A stretch of 64,000 nucleotides of DNA, taken from positions 62,001 through 126,000 of the forward strand of contig JAAVZC010000007.1 of assembly GCA_022791455.1 (NCBI GenBank), read 5' to 3'. Origin of the DNA: Eggerthellaceae bacterium. GTDB lineage: Bacteria > Actinomycetota > Coriobacteriia > Coriobacteriales > Eggerthellaceae. Within the stretch, counting starts at the first letter, position 1. Every line of letters starts with the position of its first letter. The notes under the pieces were generated by a model that was given only the letters and a program-made list of their open reading frames with translations, did no database searches and had not been told where the DNA came from. Made by a program: the position numbers and the translations under genes. This document shows, piece by piece, positions 50,631 through 58,857 of the stretch.

Positions 50631-51230
50631 CTAGCGCTTCATGGCGGCCACGCGCTCGTCGAGGCGCCGGTCGCGCAGCGAGCAGTGCTCGGCCGTCAGG
50701 CAGGCGCCGCACGCCCCGGCGCAATAGTCTGCCTCGGCCTCGCACAACGCCGCCCCTTCAAAACCGGCCAGATAGTCGGCCATAACCCCATGGACGGCGC
50801 AGATCGCGTAATCGAGCGTGTAGGCCTTGTCGGCCGGAACGCCATCGAGCGCCTCCCGCAACTGGCCGCTGGTCAGCTGACGCGCCTGCGCGAACGTGCG
50901 CCCTTCCAGCATCTGGGCCGCCATGCTACCGCACGCGGTCACCGCAAGGCAGCCCCGCGCCCGAAATCCCACGGCGCCGAACCGCGGTTGCCCTTCGGCA
51001 TCCCGCTCCACCGTGGCGTACAGGCGCAGGGCTACCTCGTTGCTCTTCTTGGACTTTCCCACCATGCTCCGGGCGTTGCAGCCCTCCGGAATGCCGCCGT
51101 TGCGGAAGTCCGCCACCACCGAAAGGAGGCGATCGGAATAGGACATCACATCTTCGCGCGGGTCGGTTTGATACACGTCGGCGGTGCGCAAGACGGGACG
51201 CGGCGCGCGTTCTTCCAGTGTGATAGTCAT
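50631..51230 (-). CDS. NifU/IscU-like protein with extra C-terminal cysteine cluster
   Basis: A 199-residue protein. Residues ~30-140 resemble the IscU/NifU scaffold fold ([58 protein letters not shown]). The scaffold cysteines correspond only partly: C in RGCLAV and AICAV are kept, while the first one is displaced. An additional C-terminal motif has six cysteines ([20 protein letters not shown] then C). AGGAGGGG precedes the start. It is the last gene of the FeS/MopB/FeS/NrfD operon, so a dedicated Fe-S insertion factor for that complex is likely, by inference. Confidence 0.75.
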   Translation of the reverse strand: MTITLEERAPRPVLRTADVYQTDPREDVMSYSDRLLSVVADFRNGGIPEGCNARSMVGKSKKSNEVALRLYATVERDAEGQPRFGAVGFRARGCLAVTACGSMAAQMLEGRTFAQARQLTSGQLREALDGVPADKAYTLDYAICAVHGVMADYLAGFEGAALCEAEADYCAGACGACLTAEHCSLRDRRLDERVAAMKR

Positions 51231-51266
51231 AACAGATCCCCTCCTAATCGGTATGTGAACACCCGG

Positions 51267-52151
51267 CTACAGGAACAGCACGGGCACGGCGGCGGTCACC
51301 ACGGCGAAGCGGAGGCAGATGCCCCCTACCAGCACCGAGGCGTTAGAGGCGGCCAGTACCCCGCTGGCCACCGGCGATGCGGGGCGACGGCGCTCGCGGT
51401 ACAGGGAGATGCCCTCCACCACGGCCGGCACCACCAGGCCAAGGGCCACAATGCCCACCCAGAAGCACAGCGCCCACGACCCGGCGGTGAGATTCAAGGT
51501 TGACTGGGCACCTGCCGCCCCGTTGCCGGCCACAAACGCCAGCAGCAGAATGAGCAGCACCGCCTCAATGTAGGGCAGCGGCACCGTCAGCTTCTCGACG
51601 AAGCCCAGTTGCTCCACTTCGGCACGGGCCGCCAAGCGGCCGTACAGCATGACGGCAGCCGCCCCGGCCGAAAGAGCGGAGACCAAGAACAGCAGCGGCA
51701 GCACCGCGTTGTTCCACAGCGGGAAGGCGCGCACCACCCCCAGCAGCACGCCGGTGTAGATGCCCACGGCCACCGCCGTTACGCACCCCACCGCTTTGAG
51801 CGCCACCGGCAGTCGATGATGCAGCAGATCCAGCACCAGCGCCGCGATGGACACCACCATGAACACTGCCAAGAACACCACGCCCCAAGACATCACGGAG
51901 CCGGGGTTGTTTAGCAGTAAGGCAAATCGCAGCGGGTTGTACAGGCCGCCGCGCGCGTCCACCATCAGCAATACCAGGCCAATGGCCACCGCCACCGGCG
52001 CGATGATCAGGCCGGCACGACGCATCCGCGAGGCCTCTGGGTTCTTCCAGTCGATGACGCACGTGGCCAGGAAGGCGCCCGCGCCCAGGCCCGCCAGGAA
52101 AAGGTAGCAGGCAATGGGGAAATCCCATATCGATTCAAAGGTCACGGTCAT
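51267..52151 (-). CDS. NrfD/PsrC-type membrane subunit
   Basis: A 294-residue integral membrane protein with eight to nine hydrophobic segments. The start FPIACYLFLAGLGAGAFLAT and VDARGGLYNPLRFALLLNNP are typical of NrfD/PsrC/DmsC-like quinone-interacting anchors. No haem ligands are implied. The ATG at 52151 overlaps the preceding stop (TGATG); a GTG at 52154 is also possible. It would link the extracellular Fe-S/MopB subunits to menaquinone. Confidence 0.92.
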   Translation of the reverse strand: MTVTFESIWDFPIACYLFLAGLGAGAFLATCVIDWKNPEASRMRRAGLIIAPVAVAIGLVLLMVDARGGLYNPLRFALLLNNPGSVMSWGVVFLAVFMVVSIAALVLDLLHHRLPVALKAVGCVTAVAVGIYTGVLLGVVRAFPLWNNAVLPLLFLVSALSAGAAAVMLYGRLAARAEVEQLGFVEKLTVPLPYIEAVLLILLLAFVAGNGAAGAQSTLNLTAGSWALCFWVGIVALGLVVPAVVEGISLYRERRRPASPVASGVLAASNASVLVGGICLRFAVVTAAVPVLFL

Positions 52152-52690
52152 CACCTCACGTAATAGAGTTTTGCTTGGGAAAGGGTGGGCGCAATGGGAG
52201 AGGCGCCGCGTTCGTTGATGAGCCGCACCAGCTCGCTGTTGCCGTCATCAAGATCGCCCACCACGCGGGCACCGGCCGGGCAGGCTTCGACGCATGTGCA
52301 GCCAGTGGTTTCCGTCAAGGTAGTCACCGCGCACAAGCGGCACTTGTCCACCGTGCCCGTGGCCTCGTTGCGCACACGCACCTGGTAGGGGCAAGCGGCC
52401 ATGCAGTACAGACAGCCAATACACTTGCCCTCCTCTACCGCCACCAGGCCATCCGGACCCACATACGATGCTCCGGTGGGGCACACGGCGGCACAAGGCG
52501 CGTCTTCGCAGTGCATGCACTGCAGCGGAGTGGCGGATGCGCGAGACTGCGCCCCCGCCCCCTGCTCGAGGACGGCATACTTGATAAAGCCCAGGTCGGC
52601 ATCGAGATTGTTCTGTTGCTGGCAGGCAGCGCGACAAGCGCCACATCCAGTGCACAGCGTGGTATCGATAAGCATTCCATACCGCGTCAT
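52151..52690 (-). CDS. 4Fe-4S ferredoxin subunit (DmsB/PsrB type)
   Basis: A 179-residue electron-transfer subunit. Cysteine groups are CTGCGACRAAC (about 13-23), CMHCEDAPCAAVCP, CIGCLYCMAACP and CRLCAVTTLTETTGCTCVEACP, giving four clusters. It starts one base after the MopB gene stop and runs into nrfD. No signal peptide; export with the Tat partner is expected. It conducts electrons between the NrfD subunit and the MopB subunit. Confidence 0.94.
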   Translation of the reverse strand: MTRYGMLIDTTLCTGCGACRAACQQQNNLDADLGFIKYAVLEQGAGAQSRASATPLQCMHCEDAPCAAVCPTGASYVGPDGLVAVEEGKCIGCLYCMAACPYQVRVRNEATGTVDKCRLCAVTTLTETTGCTCVEACPAGARVVGDLDDGNSELVRLINERGASPIAPTLSQAKLYYVR

Positions 52691-52691
52691 A

Positions 52692-54671
52692 TCAGGCACC
52701 TGCTTTCTGAATCGACACCAACGTCTCTTGGAGCGCAACGGCGCCGCCCTCTGCGAGCGCAGCCTCTTGCGGGCCCAGAACATCGAGGCTCACGACCCCG
52801 TCGGGTGCAAGGGAAACGTATACGGTAGCCGGATGCACGCGCTCGGTCACCAGCGCCGGAAGCGTCAGCTCGCCGAAGCGGGTGGCAACGGAGACGTCGT
52901 CGCCGCTGGCCACACTTGCGGCCTGCGCAACCTGGGGATGAATAAGCACCTGGGCGCCAGTGGCATGCGCGGAATGCATTGCATCGGGAACGAAGGGGGC
53001 AAACCCCGCCAGTAGGAAAAGCTGATCCCCGGCGCCCAGGCTAACAGAAGGAGCCCACGTCGCGGCGGAAAGAGACACCGTGAACGGAGCTTGCGGATAG
53101 GACGATAGTTCGGCGCGCCCCGAAGCGCGCAGGCCCTCGGCTGTCAGACCGAAGGGAGCAAGGCGGACGGCAGCCACCTCTTCGGCCGCAATGGCCACCT
53201 TGTCGGCGCAGCCGCATGCCTGTGCGAGCTGGCCGCAGCACTCCTCCAGCGTGGACACGCCCTCGGGCGGCGCGGCAACGGCGCGCCCGGCCACCAAAGC
53301 AGGAGCCCCTGCCGACGCCACGGCCGGCAACTGATCGCTCTGGAGCGGGCAGGCCACCGGCAGCACGTAATCGCACAGAGCTGCCGTGGGAGTGAGAGTA
53401 GAGGCGAACGCCACCGTGGTTGCACCCTTCGTTGCCGCCTCGAAGGCCGGCCCGCCCGGATAGGCGCTCGTCAGATCCACGGCATCCACCAGCAGCAGCC
53501 CCGCAGAGGAACCTCCGCTGAACAGGTCGGACAGCACGCCGTCGGCCACAACCGCCGGAATGCCCTCACTGCCCCATTCGATTTCCGGCACCACCTGGGT
53601 GCCGCCGGGGGCCTGCAGGGCGCCGGCCAGGGCCGCCACGGCACATGCGGCAGCCGCCGTCTGGGCGCTGGAGGCGAACATGTTGCCAGCCGCCCCAACA
53701 CCTGCGATATCGAAGGCAACCGCCGGGGCCGCTTGGGCGATGCGCGAGGCCAGCGAGGTAATCTTAGCCGCGGGAACTCCCGTTTCGGCTTCAGCCCATT
53801 GGGGGGTGAAGGTGTCGAGCGTCGCCAGCCACGAGCGGTACTGCGGATCGAGCGCCGCCAGCGCTGCCTCGTCGAACGCGCCGTCGTGGTAGAGGCGGTT
53901 TGCCACCGCCATCAGGAGCGCACCTTCGGTGCCAGGAAGCGGGCACAGCCATTCGTCATAAACCCCAGCGGACGCCGGCATGACCGGATCGATCAACACC
54001 GCGCAGCCACCAGCCGCGCGCGAGCGGGCCAGATGGGCCAGGCGGTCGGCGCTATCGGTCTTACCGGCGCTGGCGTCAATAGCCACCACCAACCGTGAGG
54101 GGGCGCCATCGGGCACCAGATCCTGGGCGCCCAACACCGCGGCAACACCTGCACGGCGCGCCTCTCCGCCGAAACCGTCAGCGGCGACCACGGTGGTCGC
54201 GCCCAGCGCCTGGGCCAACGCCTGAAGGTACCAGCCGTTGGCGTTGTTGCGGTTCACCACCGCCGCCACGCTGCCGCCGGCAGCACCGGCGATAGCGCCC
54301 AGGGCGTCTTCCCAAGACACTTCGGCAAAAGATCCACCCTCATCCTTCTTCAAGGGTGCGGTGAGCTGCTCGTCGCTTCCCGGCACGCGGCCGTAGGCGT
54401 AGCCGGCCTGGCAAAGGGCGGTTCCGTCGGCCACCATGCGGGTAACCTGGCCGTCGGCGGAATAAGCGGTGAAAGAGCAGTGCGCGTCGCAGCCGGAACA
54501 ATAGGTGCCGGCGCCCTGCCCCGCTTCGGGCTTTATATATGAATCGTACGTGGCCGCCTGGGCGCGCAGCGTGCCCAGCGCCGCAAGGCACACGCCGGCA
54601 CCGGTCGCCGCCGCGAAGCTGCGGCGCGTGAGCAGCGGGCTCCTCGCGTTTGTGTTCTGATTAGCTTCCAT
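52692..54671 (-). CDS. Compact MopB-superfamily subunit with Tat signal, Mo ligand not visible
   Basis: A 659-residue exported protein; Tat motif LTRRSFA at residues 14-20. One 4Fe-4S motif is complete (C58, C61, C65, C87), but the usual Lys/Arg after the last Cys is missing (LCQAG). Where family members place the Cys/Ser/Sec Mo ligand the sequence is AADGFGGEARRAG (163-175) with no such residue. The later WLCPLPGTEGALLMA and the C-terminal domain (ASVASGDDVSVATRFGEL) are ordinary. It resembles thiosulfate/polysulfide reductase A, but a cofactor-poor scaffold such as QrcB or ActB is possible. The gene is cotranscribed with Fe-S genes on both sides. Confidence 0.85.
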   Translation of the reverse strand: MEANQNTNARSPLLTRRSFAAATGAGVCLAALGTLRAQAATYDSYIKPEAGQGAGTYCSGCDAHCSFTAYSADGQVTRMVADGTALCQAGYAYGRVPGSDEQLTAPLKKDEGGSFAEVSWEDALGAIAGAAGGSVAAVVNRNNANGWYLQALAQALGATTVVAADGFGGEARRAGVAAVLGAQDLVPDGAPSRLVVAIDASAGKTDSADRLAHLARSRAAGGCAVLIDPVMPASAGVYDEWLCPLPGTEGALLMAVANRLYHDGAFDEAALAALDPQYRSWLATLDTFTPQWAEAETGVPAAKITSLASRIAQAAPAVAFDIAGVGAAGNMFASSAQTAAAACAVAALAGALQAPGGTQVVPEIEWGSEGIPAVVADGVLSDLFSGGSSAGLLLVDAVDLTSAYPGGPAFEAATKGATTVAFASTLTPTAALCDYVLPVACPLQSDQLPAVASAGAPALVAGRAVAAPPEGVSTLEECCGQLAQACGCADKVAIAAEEVAAVRLAPFGLTAEGLRASGRAELSSYPQAPFTVSLSAATWAPSVSLGAGDQLFLLAGFAPFVPDAMHSAHATGAQVLIHPQVAQAASVASGDDVSVATRFGELTLPALVTERVHPATVYVSLAPDGVVSLDVLGPQEAALAEGGAVALQETLVSIQKAGA

Positions 54672-54673
54672 GG

Positions 54674-55426
54674 CTACACGCCTTCCACTACCGTCACCGT
54701 GGAGACAATGCCCTTGTCAATGCACTCCTGGGCAATGTCCTCCCAGTCGATGAACTTGATGGCGCCGTTGGGGCACTGCTCGGCGCAGCGGCCGCAGGAA
54801 ATGCACTTGGTCGACACGCCGGTCACGGCGCTCACCCGCGGCATCCCCCAGGGGCAGGCGCTTGTGCACATGCCACACCCCAGGCAGCGCTCGGCATCCA
54901 CCACGCGCGCACCCGTGTCCTCATCGGAATAAATGGCGTGGGCCGGGCAGTACTTCGCGCACTGCGGGTCGGCGCACTGCTTGCACGTGCGAATGGTGTA
55001 CTGGAAGTTGTCGTACGTGCCATCGTTGGTATCGGGGCTGTCACCGAAGAAATATGTCTCGTGCACGCGCACGCGGGCGGTGGACTGCATGGCCACGCCG
55101 TCGTTCTTGAGCGAGCACATCAGCTCGCAGCGCTGGCAGCCGGAACAGCGGCCGCGGTCGGTCACAATCAGCTTGGTGGGGGTTGACGAAATATCGATGC
55201 GCCCGCTTGCCACCGCCTCGGTGGCCACTCCCCAGCGGGCCAAAACGCCGCCCACTACCAGACCGCCTACGCCGCAGGCGCACGCAGCCAGCACGCTGCG
55301 GCGGGTTATCGTTCCCTTCTTGGGGGCCGCTTCTCCCGTGCGGCCTTCGGGTTGGGTTGCGTTCTCTTCTTCATGGGATACAAGCTCGGGCGCCACGGCG
55401 GCGCGCTGCTCGTTGTTCTGATCCAT
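54674..55426 (-). CDS. Tat-exported polyferredoxin (four 4Fe-4S), YdhX/YdhY-like
   Basis: A 250-residue protein. A long polar start is followed by the twin-arginine motif ITRRSVLAACACGVGG (residues ~40-55), so it is exported or anchored outside. Cysteine groups are CSGCQRCELMC, CKQCADPQCAKYCP, CLGCGMCTSACP and CISCGRCAEQCP. The arrangement resembles the Fe-S proteins of the E. coli ydhYVWXUT operon, and the YdhV-like AOR gene is divergent from it here. AGGAGGAGG precedes the ATG. It heads the operon 55426-50631. Confidence 0.9.
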   Translation of the reverse strand: MDQNNEQRAAVAPELVSHEEENATQPEGRTGEAAPKKGTITRRSVLAACACGVGGLVVGGVLARWGVATEAVASGRIDISSTPTKLIVTDRGRCSGCQRCELMCSLKNDGVAMQSTARVRVHETYFFGDSPDTNDGTYDNFQYTIRTCKQCADPQCAKYCPAHAIYSDEDTGARVVDAERCLGCGMCTSACPWGMPRVSAVTGVSTKCISCGRCAEQCPNGAIKFIDWEDIAQECIDKGIVSTVTVVEGV

Positions 55427-55671
55427 CCCATCCTCCTCCTAAATCGGTGGTCGTGGGACGTTTCCAGAAGCCTCGGCAAAGACGCTTGCACTCTAAACCG
55501 CCGATTCGAGCGCACATCCTCCCTTTGAGAGGATTTGAAAAAATTTGACGAAATACCCTCCAAAAGACGATACCTTCCCGTTACCTGCCCTCATAGTGCT
55601 CGGCATCAGGGCGTTTCGCAGCTTCGGCAAAGCTTTACCGACAACGCAGAACTGAGAGATGAGGCAAATAC
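55427..55671. promoter_or_regulatory. Divergent control region AOR / Fe-S operon
   Basis: 245 bp without a gene. A dyad ATCCTC-CCTTTGA-GAGGAT lies at 55516-55534. A TTGACG at 55546-55551 may be the AOR -35 element. A half-site of the dyad (ATCCTCTCCCTTTG) also occurs at 58764-58777 in front of the neighbouring LuxR gene, so this dyad is a candidate site for that regulator. Confidence 0.5.
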
Positions 55672-57774
55672 ATGGCTGATTCTATTTCCTACGGCTGGAC
55701 CGGCAAGATCTTGCGCGTGAACCTGACCACCGGCGATATCACCACCGAGTCCACCGAGCCCTACGAGGAGCTCTACATAGGCGGCATGGGCCTAGCCAAT
55801 AAAGTGCTTTACGACGAAGTCCCCGCCAACACCGACCCCTTCTCGCCGGAGAACAAGATCATCTTCGCGGTGGGTCCGCTTACTGCCACCGGCGTGCCCC
55901 TTGCGGGACGAACCACTATCTCCACCCTTTCATGCTTTACCAAGGGGTTCATGCCGGTGGACGCCCATTGCGGCGGCATGATCGGCGCCCGCATCAAGCA
56001 GGCCGGCTGGGACGCCATCATTATCGAAGGCGCCTCCGATGCCCCCGTGTACATCAACATCAAGAACCAGGACGTGGAAATCAAGGACGCCTCCATGGTC
56101 TGGGGCCTGGGCACGCGCGAGACCACCGAGATCCTCTCCCGCGTCGAGGGCACCAACACCTGCGTGGCCTGCATCGGCCAGGCGGGCGAGAACTTGCTGC
56201 CCTACTCCTGTATCATCAACTCCCGCAACCATTCCGCGGGAGCCGGCACCGGCGCGGTCATGGGATCGAAGAAGTGCAAGGGCATCGTGGTTGAGGGAAC
56301 GCTGCCGGTGGCAGTGGCCGACCCGCAGGCTGTGGCCGACTTGTCCGACTACATGCTGCGCGAGCTCATCGGTTCGAACAACAACCACTCCACCCCCTCC
56401 ACCCAGCAGGAATGGGCTGAGTACTACGACTCGGGCAGCCGCTGGACGGCCCAGAACGGCCTGTACTGGGCGGCGGCGGAAGGCGGCCCCATCGAAACCG
56501 GCGAGCCGAAGCCGGGCGAGCTGAACACCATCGGCTATCGCTGCATGAAGTCCACGAAGGACCTGGGCAAAGTGGCCGAGGCCTACACGGTGAAGATGGG
56601 CGGGTGCCACAGCTGCCCCATCCACTGCCATGCCGACATGATCGTGGAGGACAACGCCGAGTACAGCTACATGTCCGCCGGCAACACCTGCCTGCCCAAC
56701 AGCCCCTGGAAGCGTTTCTCCTCCGGCTGGAAGATCGACCAGGACGACGAGACGATGTTCCGCTGGAATATGATCTCCTCTAACCTGGTGGATGACCTGG
56801 GACTGTGGTGCAATTACGGCCAAATCTGGCGCGACATTGCCTATTGCGTCAAGAACGGCATCTGGGAGCGAGAGTTGCCGCCCGAGGTGTACAACTCCGT
56901 TGACTGGAGCAAGATCGAGCGCAACGACCCCACCTTCCTCACCGACTTCCTGCATAAGATTGCCGCCAACGACTCCGACATGTCGCTTGTGGGCCACGGC
57001 ACCAACGTGTGGGCCGAGAAGTGGGGCTGCATGGACTGGTTCGAGGATTCCAAGTCGAACCTCATCAGCTACTTGGGCTTCCCCACCCACCATGCCGCCG
57101 ACGACGTGTTCCAGGCAGGTGCGCTGTACAACCAGCTGTTCAACCGCGACTGCATGGTGCACTCCGGTACCAACTTCGCCCGCCAGGGCTTCCCAGAAGA
57201 GATGAAGCATCAGATTGCCGAAGAGATTTGGGGCGACTACAACGCCTACAACTCCTCAGACGCCTTCACCCCTATCAACGAAGGCAAGGTCAACTTCGCC
57301 TGGTGGTGCGTGACCACTGACGTGCTGCACGACTCCCTCACCCTGTGCAACTGGGTGTGGCCGATGTCGGTCTCGCCGGAACGCGCCCGCGACTACCGGG
57401 GCGACCTGGACATGGAGGCGAAGTTCTTCAAGGCTGTGACCGGGCGCGATGTCACCACCGACGACCTGTACAAGGCGGGCGCCCGCATCATGACGCTGCA
57501 GCGGGCCATGGACGTCAAGTACATGGGCACCACCGACCTGCGCAACGAGCACGACCGCATCTGCGAATGGGAGTTCACCATTGATCCCGACATGCAGCCG
57601 TTCGAAGAGGGCACTTCGAAGCTGGATCGCGACGACATGACCACCGCCTTCACCATGCTCTACCGCCAGTTCGGCTGGGACGAGCAGTTGGGCTGCCCCA
57701 CCGCCGCGTGCCTGGACGACTACGGCATGGGAGAAGTGAAAGAAGATCTCTCCTCGCTGGGGCTGCTGCCGTAA
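55672..57774 (+). CDS. Aldehyde ferredoxin oxidoreductase family protein, YdhV-like
   Basis: A 700-residue tungsto/molybdo-bispterin enzyme of the AOR family. The N-terminal domain begins GKILRVNLTTGDITTE and contains EELYIGGMGLA and PLAGRTTISTLSCFTKGF. The 4Fe-4S cysteines are in GGCHSCPIHC (about residues 305-314), with a fourth near 567-677 (CEWEF or GCPTAAC). It lacks a Tat signal, so it is cytoplasmic. The natural substrate of YdhV-type enzymes is not established. GATGAGG lies upstream. It is divergent from the exported polyferredoxin operon and ends at its own terminator. Confidence 0.93.
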   Translation: MADSISYGWTGKILRVNLTTGDITTESTEPYEELYIGGMGLANKVLYDEVPANTDPFSPENKIIFAVGPLTATGVPLAGRTTISTLSCFTKGFMPVDAHCGGMIGARIKQAGWDAIIIEGASDAPVYINIKNQDVEIKDASMVWGLGTRETTEILSRVEGTNTCVACIGQAGENLLPYSCIINSRNHSAGAGTGAVMGSKKCKGIVVEGTLPVAVADPQAVADLSDYMLRELIGSNNNHSTPSTQQEWAEYYDSGSRWTAQNGLYWAAAEGGPIETGEPKPGELNTIGYRCMKSTKDLGKVAEAYTVKMGGCHSCPIHCHADMIVEDNAEYSYMSAGNTCLPNSPWKRFSSGWKIDQDDETMFRWNMISSNLVDDLGLWCNYGQIWRDIAYCVKNGIWERELPPEVYNSVDWSKIERNDPTFLTDFLHKIAANDSDMSLVGHGTNVWAEKWGCMDWFEDSKSNLISYLGFPTHHAADDVFQAGALYNQLFNRDCMVHSGTNFARQGFPEEMKHQIAEEIWGDYNAYNSSDAFTPINEGKVNFAWWCVTTDVLHDSLTLCNWVWPMSVSPERARDYRGDLDMEAKFFKAVTGRDVTTDDLYKAGARIMTLQRAMDVKYMGTTDLRNEHDRICEWEFTIDPDMQPFEEGTSKLDRDDMTTAFTMLYRQFGWDEQLGCPTAACLDDYGMGEVKEDLSSLGLLP

Positions 57775-57799
57775 GGGCAACGAAGCACCCTCATCCCTC

Positions 57800-57837
57800 G
57801 GGCCGCGACATCCCCTCCCTGTCGCGGCCCTTTTGCG
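57800..57837 (+). terminator. Intrinsic terminator of the AOR gene
   Basis: GGGCCGCGACA, a nine-base loop and TGTCGCGGCCC are followed by TTTTGCGTTT. Confidence 0.95.
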
Positions 57838-57840
57838 TTT

Positions 57841-57877
57841 GTGCGCAAAAAAAACGCCTCCGCAGAAACGCGGAGGC
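57841..57877 (-). terminator. Intrinsic terminator of the 57903-58718 gene
   Basis: On the minus strand CGCCTCCGCG-TTTC-TGCGGAGGCG is followed by eight T residues, starting 26 bp after the stop at 57903. It faces the AOR terminator. Confidence 0.95.
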
Positions 57878-57902
57878 GGAGGAGGGCGTCAGCGAAGCGC
57901 CC

Positions 57903-58718
57903 TCAGGGGTTCATGGCCCGCCACACCGAGAAGCGCTCGGCCATCTTCTCGGCGCGCTTGGGGGAAATAAAGTCGGTGGAGAAGTAGTACACGTCGCCAT
58001 TGGATGCCTGGGTAGTGGCGATATCGGCGTTCTCCGGCATCTCGATGGCCCGTTGGTACAACTGCGCAACCTGCTCGGCCGTCATGCGAAACGGGGCGTT
58101 TTCCAGGCTCTTCGCCTGCATGGGGCGCGGGTACACCCGGGATTCCTCCCGCACGCACGAAAGGAACGTGGCCAGATCGTCGCCCTCGGCTGCAAGGAAG
58201 GCCCAGCGGGCATAGGTGCGCGTCATCACCTTCTCTGCGAACAGATAGGTGCCCGTTTCCCCGCGCAGCACCTCGATGTCGGCGCGCGCAAGCTCGTCGG
58301 CTGCCACGGAAACCGCCACAGCGACAGGGGCGCTCTCGGCGTCCTCGCGCTCGGCAGGGGCTTCGGCAAATTCTGCGGTCTCAGGCATCGCCTCCGCCTC
58401 TGCGTCGCGGGTCACCTCCACCTCGAGCCCCAAACAGGACAGCCGCTGCTCCCAGAAGTCGGCGAAAGCTTCCGCCCAGCGTTTCGCATCAACCCCCACG
58501 CGCCAGCCGCCGTCCACCTCGGGAGAAGGCGCCGTTTCCTCTGCTTTCGTCAAGCGGCTATTGCGCGAATTGCAAGCGATGGCCTCTCCCGCACGCTGCG
58601 CCGCATCTACCACGAAGAAGCGTGCCAGCTCCACCGCTTCTGCGGGCAGCAGCGTCTCCGCTGGCTCAGCGCCGCCAGCGAGGCTCGCCTCCTCTTCTTC
58701 TGGATGCATATCTCTCAT
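57903..58718 (-). CDS. Hypothetical protein, possible oxidoreductase accessory factor
   Basis: A 271-residue soluble protein I do not recognise. The N-terminal ~60 residues are acidic, the middle (EAEAMPETAEFAEAPAERED) is a low-complexity acidic linker, and the C-terminal ~110 residues are a compact domain (GTYLFAEKVMTRTYARWAFL, FSVWRAMNP at the end). Position between the AOR gene and a divergent LuxR regulator, and size, suggest a TorD- or YdhW-like helper for the AOR/Fe-S module. That is inference only. It has no signal peptide or cysteine motif. Confidence 0.75.
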   Translation of the reverse strand: MRDMHPEEEEASLAGGAEPAETLLPAEAVELARFFVVDAAQRAGEAIACNSRNSRLTKAEETAPSPEVDGGWRVGVDAKRWAEAFADFWEQRLSCLGLEVEVTRDAEAEAMPETAEFAEAPAEREDAESAPVAVAVSVAADELARADIEVLRGETGTYLFAEKVMTRTYARWAFLAAEGDDLATFLSCVREESRVYPRPMQAKSLENAPFRMTAEQVAQLYQRAIEMPENADIATTQASNGDVYYFSTDFISPKRAEKMAERFSVWRAMNP

Positions 58719-58763
58719 CGCAAGGTCCCTTTCTCCAGGGTTTTTCTTCTTGCTCTTATTAAA

Positions 58764-58803
58764 ATCCTCTCCCTTTGTGCTGGTATCATCTCTTTAAGAG
58801 GAT
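58764..58803. promoter_or_regulatory. Promoter and dyad upstream of the second LuxR gene
   Basis: TATCAT (58784-58789) looks like a -10 and is followed directly by the palindrome CTCTT-T-AAGAG (58790-58800). ATCCTC at 58764 and GAGGAT at 58798 repeat the half-sites seen at 55516-55534. The layout of -10 followed by a dyad parallels the first LuxR gene. Confidence 0.5.
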
Positions 58804-58857
58804 ATCGTCCTCCCCGGGCGGTTTACGCTTGTTCCAACCAAAAGGGAGGGAGGGCTT

